From: Dromaius novaehollandiae
Taxonomy: Eukaryota; Chordata; Aves; Casuariiformes; Dromaiidae
NCBI RefSeq assembly: GCF_036370855.1
Contig: NC_088132.1
Location: 67,618,841-67,682,840 of the forward strand
Direction: 5' to 3'
DNA: 64,000 bases
Both the position numbers and the translations under genes were made by a program. A model generated the notes under the pieces. That model had not been told where the DNA came from, searched no databases, and saw only the letters and a program-made list of their open reading frames with translations. Numbering within the stretch: position 1 is the first letter of the stretch; every line of letters begins with the position of its first letter. This document shows, piece by piece, positions 60,771-64,000 of the stretch.

Positions 60771-63700
60771 ACCTATTGCTACTAAATCTTGTTTTCTAGG
60801 CTATCCACAGTATTACAAATTCTTTTTTCATGGGGTGTTTTGCTATTATTTTTAATATATTTTTACAATGTCCTCTGTGTAATCAGTGCAAAATAGATAT
60901 GCCCAAAGAAGGTCTCAACTGGCTAGTTTTGGTTTGCATGGTTGTCCAGCATGGCCTGATTTATCTTGTTCTTCCCATGGTTTAAAACTATTCAGAACAG
61001 ATATACAGGAAGAATCTGTATGTTATTCCTATTTGAAAGCTGAATGGGCACCATTAACATCTACTTATCATGGCTTTCTGTACTATAGTAATGAAGTTTC
61101 ATTCTTAGTAATGTTTCCTGAAAAGTCTTGGAAAGCTGAAACTAGCTTGTTCAGCAAGAAAGCAAGTGGAGGGCAGAAGGGAGTATTTTAAACATACAAT
61201 TGCCTCAGGACTCCCTAGTGCCAGTGTTTTGGAAACATATTCTGCAGTACTCTTTCTCTCTCTCCAATAAAAATTGGTGAGAGTCCAAAACTCTAATCAT
61301 TTGTTTTTAAAAAGTATGTCCTTGTTAGAGCATTTTATATAATGAGAAGATAAAATGCTGATTAATAAAGAAGCATGTCTCTTTTTTTTCCCCGCAAATA
61401 CATGGAATTTTAAAGCCCTGGTTTCACCCTCAATTTTCCATCAGGGTGTTCCTGCATCTACCCCAGGGGGGGAAAAACACAACAGAAACAGAAGAACATT
61501 ATAGGAATGAGGTCTTGCAAGAGAAGCTGTCAACTCTTACGACTAATTTTTGGTGGGCTCCAGATAATGCACAAATAACATATGCAACATAAATAAAAAT
61601 ACCAAATATGAAATACAGGACAATGTTAAGCTAGGAAATTAAAATTATGCTTCTTCCAGTAAAATTAGTCTATGCTGCAGATAGAGACTTTTAATGTTTT
61701 TGGAGTTGGTCCATATATTTAATGTTCAGCTAGTGTAAGGGGGTGGAAGAAGGAACATGCAGCTAGGAACAGAAGGAAAAGAAGGAAAGTGTTAAATTGT
61801 GCCAGCCACAGCATTAGAGTGAGGTTCTGAATTTCAGGTGCCAAGGAGGTGGGCAGCGCCTAAAACATTACAAAGTTCAGGGTCAGTCAAGCAAACTTTC
61901 ACTGATGTTGTCGTAGATGTACTTTACAATTAGAAGAAAAAAAAGTTTGCTATCAGGCTGTCATTGTGGTTGGCATGGAAGAGGTTTTCATAATTAGTTT
62001 GTACCTGTCTTGGATGTTCAAGACATTCAGGATGATTTCTCCCCTTCATTTCAATGACATCATTACACTTGCCCAGAAAATTCTGAGACACCAGCCAGCA
62101 TCGGGCTGGTTGAGATGAAATGGAGATTTTCCATTCCTGTGATCACAAAGGCGCTGGAATCAGATAAGTATCCCACTAATGATACTCAAACAGGCTTATA
62201 ATCTTTACTCATTTAGTATTTTAGTATATCTAGCCAAGTGTTGGTAACTCCATTAAAAATACAATTTGTTAATGAAAGGATATATCCCTACCCTTTTATG
62301 CCTGATGTGAAAAGTGATTAATTTCCTTTAGCTTTCCTTTGGCTGAGATGTTACCATGGAAAGCTTCATCATATTTTAAGTAGTGGACATATGAAAACAA
62401 AGAATTATAGCAGTTTCAATTTTTCATCCCCAAAATATAGCTTTTACCACTGAGCAAAAAGTATAATGTAAGATAATGCAATTGGTTTTCTGGATATACT
62501 GGAAATATTTATAACATAACTGCCTCTGCCAGAATTCCATCTCAGATTGCTATTTTGACAAAAAATAACGTTCTGCCTCTAAATTCCCTCCCATACAAAG
62601 TTTTCTTAAAGTCATATCATAACCAATTTTTACAACAGAAATCCCTAGTGAAAACAAGAGGAAATTTCAAAAGCACTTTATTTCACAGTTGGCTCATTAT
62701 AAGCAATTGTCTCAAGTAGAATTATTTGAGCTATCTGAAATCCAGAACCTTAGTAAACAGGAAAAACTGATATAAAAAAGCTTTTATTAAAGTATCTTAT
62801 TTGCAGAATTGCCTATTGCTAAACTTGGCATATCTTGTAACGACTGGATAATTACCCAAGAGAACTTGGTCATTAACCTGAGTTTTTCCTGCACTCCTTC
62901 CTTTTTCATTAGTTTACACCAAAGCCCCAAATCTGAGTCTAACTAAACACATGTAGGAATGTCTGCCAAGGAACAGATTAATTCTTTTTAACTCCTGCTT
63001 AATACACTTGTCCTAACCTGTTATGACCACGAAGGCAGATAAAACCAGCCAAACCAACACCAGATTCACAACAGGGCTCATTGTTTCTGGACAGTGATCC
63101 AGAGCAGCCAACAATGTCTCTCTGGAGAGCAAAAATAGCACTCAGTTGTTCAACCCCCTCCTAGAATTGGAGGTTTCAGTTCACATTTTCACATTATGTT
63201 TGGGTTAAACGACAAAGATGCATGTTGCTGTGTTGGCTGGCCTTGGTAGAAAAGCAATATGAAGTTAGACCAGGAGTCCCTAAAGAGAAGAAGCAAGAAC
63301 AACAATACATCATAAGGGTATCATTTTGCTCTTTCAGTGTAGATTTTAACAAATTAATTTTAATCTGGTTGCAGGAACACATTAGTTTCTGAAAAGGCTC
63401 TTTCCTGTTATTTATGAACTACAACTCCTTAGTGGCTGAATGCAGCCTTTGGTGTACAAGCTATAGTTGGAGCACAAGCTATTCCCTCGCAAAGGCATCT
63501 CTGCTCCCCGTCTTCCTCTGGAAGTGGGAGAGGGAGACCAATGCCACCTCCTCACTTTCCTTTCCCTGGCTGCAAGTCCATTGCCAGCAATCAATTTCAG
63601 CAGTCACCCTGCTGAAGAGCAGTCACTCGAGTATGTATTTCCTCTGTGAGCAAGCATCAAGTGAGCAATTGCAACCCTTCTTTTCTTATCCTGCCTTGCC

Positions 63701-64000
63701 ATATCTGCGATCCACGCCTCCTGAACACACCTGCATGGGACACGGCAGGCTGGTTTCCTTATCACCCCCTGCTCACTTATACATATTTTGGATCTGACAA
63801 CTCTCTGCTCACAGTATAGCCACCACAGCTATGGTCAACACAGCTGCTGATACAACCTGCCCAGTTTCACAGCTAAATTCAAAACAGATATAAGAGGTAG
63901 TAGGGTGTTTTTCATGAGAAAGGCTGATCTTTGCAGACTCCTGGAAGTGGCAAGATTGACCTATAAATATCAGCTTTTTCATTAGAAGGTTTGGAGGAGA
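60771..64000. other. Non-coding stretch
   Basis: No gene is supported. 60886-61191 is an open frame of 101 codons on the plus strand without a recognisable domain. A CTCTTTCTCTCTCTCC patch lies at 61250-61265. The open frames at 63412-63797 overlap on both strands in a moderately GC-rich part and show no known similarity. The final 200 bases have nothing I can name. Confidence 0.45.

Noticed and set aside
1..64000. CRISPR arrays, operons, prophage, toxin or resistance genes, integrated retroviral genes
   Set aside because: None of the expected signatures are present. The window is vertebrate non-coding DNA, and no gag, pol or env-like frame was recognised.

Overview
This 64 kb window reads as bird nuclear DNA. 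The main evidence is a set of CR1 LINE 3' ends. Two are well preserved and end in the short ATTCTGTG-type terminal repeat of avian CR1: positions 19288-19690 on the minus strand and 26661-26850 on the plus strand. Several others are older and more decayed. The background is AT-rich, with poly-A/T runs and short (TG)n tracts. There are no bacterial operons, Shine-Dalgarno sites, CRISPR arrays or phage genes.

I found no protein-coding gene that I can support. The longest open frames (about 60-143 codons) are scattered over both strands. They show no recognisable domains, have the length expected by chance in AT-rich vertebrate DNA, and in a few places are decayed CR1 reverse-transcriptase sequence. 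The window is best described as intergenic DNA or the inside of a very long intron.

Layout. 1-13 kb: AT-rich non-coding sequence with a perfect 13-bp-arm palindrome (1233-1260), relics of palindromic amniote repeats (2.4-2.6 kb, 4.9 kb), an ancient CR1 (5725-6530) followed by a poly-A run, and an L2/MIR-like tail (9533-9616). 13-16 kb: a GC-richer patch with a TATA-like box (14072) and a G5/C5 palindrome (14130-14146), then another palindromic repeat relic. 16-36 kb: mostly featureless DNA with CR1 copies at 19.3, 26.7, 30.6 and 32.4 kb, plus an exon-like G-rich segment at 22.44-22.57 kb. 36-56 kb: a short CR1 piece at 36.8 kb, a 13-G run at 42970, a CR1 relic at 45.3 kb and a small CpG-dense patch at 48.42-48.52 kb. 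56-64 kb: the most promising part.

At 56250-56445 there is a compact CpG island. It is preceded by a long CT-rich tract, contains a good CTCF-like motif, and is followed by a short reading frame (56457-56525) and a plausible splice donor (56688). About 3 kb downstream, 59786-60079 is bounded by a strong splice acceptor and a perfect GTAAGT donor, but no reading frame crosses it. Together they suggest, by inference only, a plus-strand promoter with 5' untranslated or lncRNA exons. No gene identity can be assigned.
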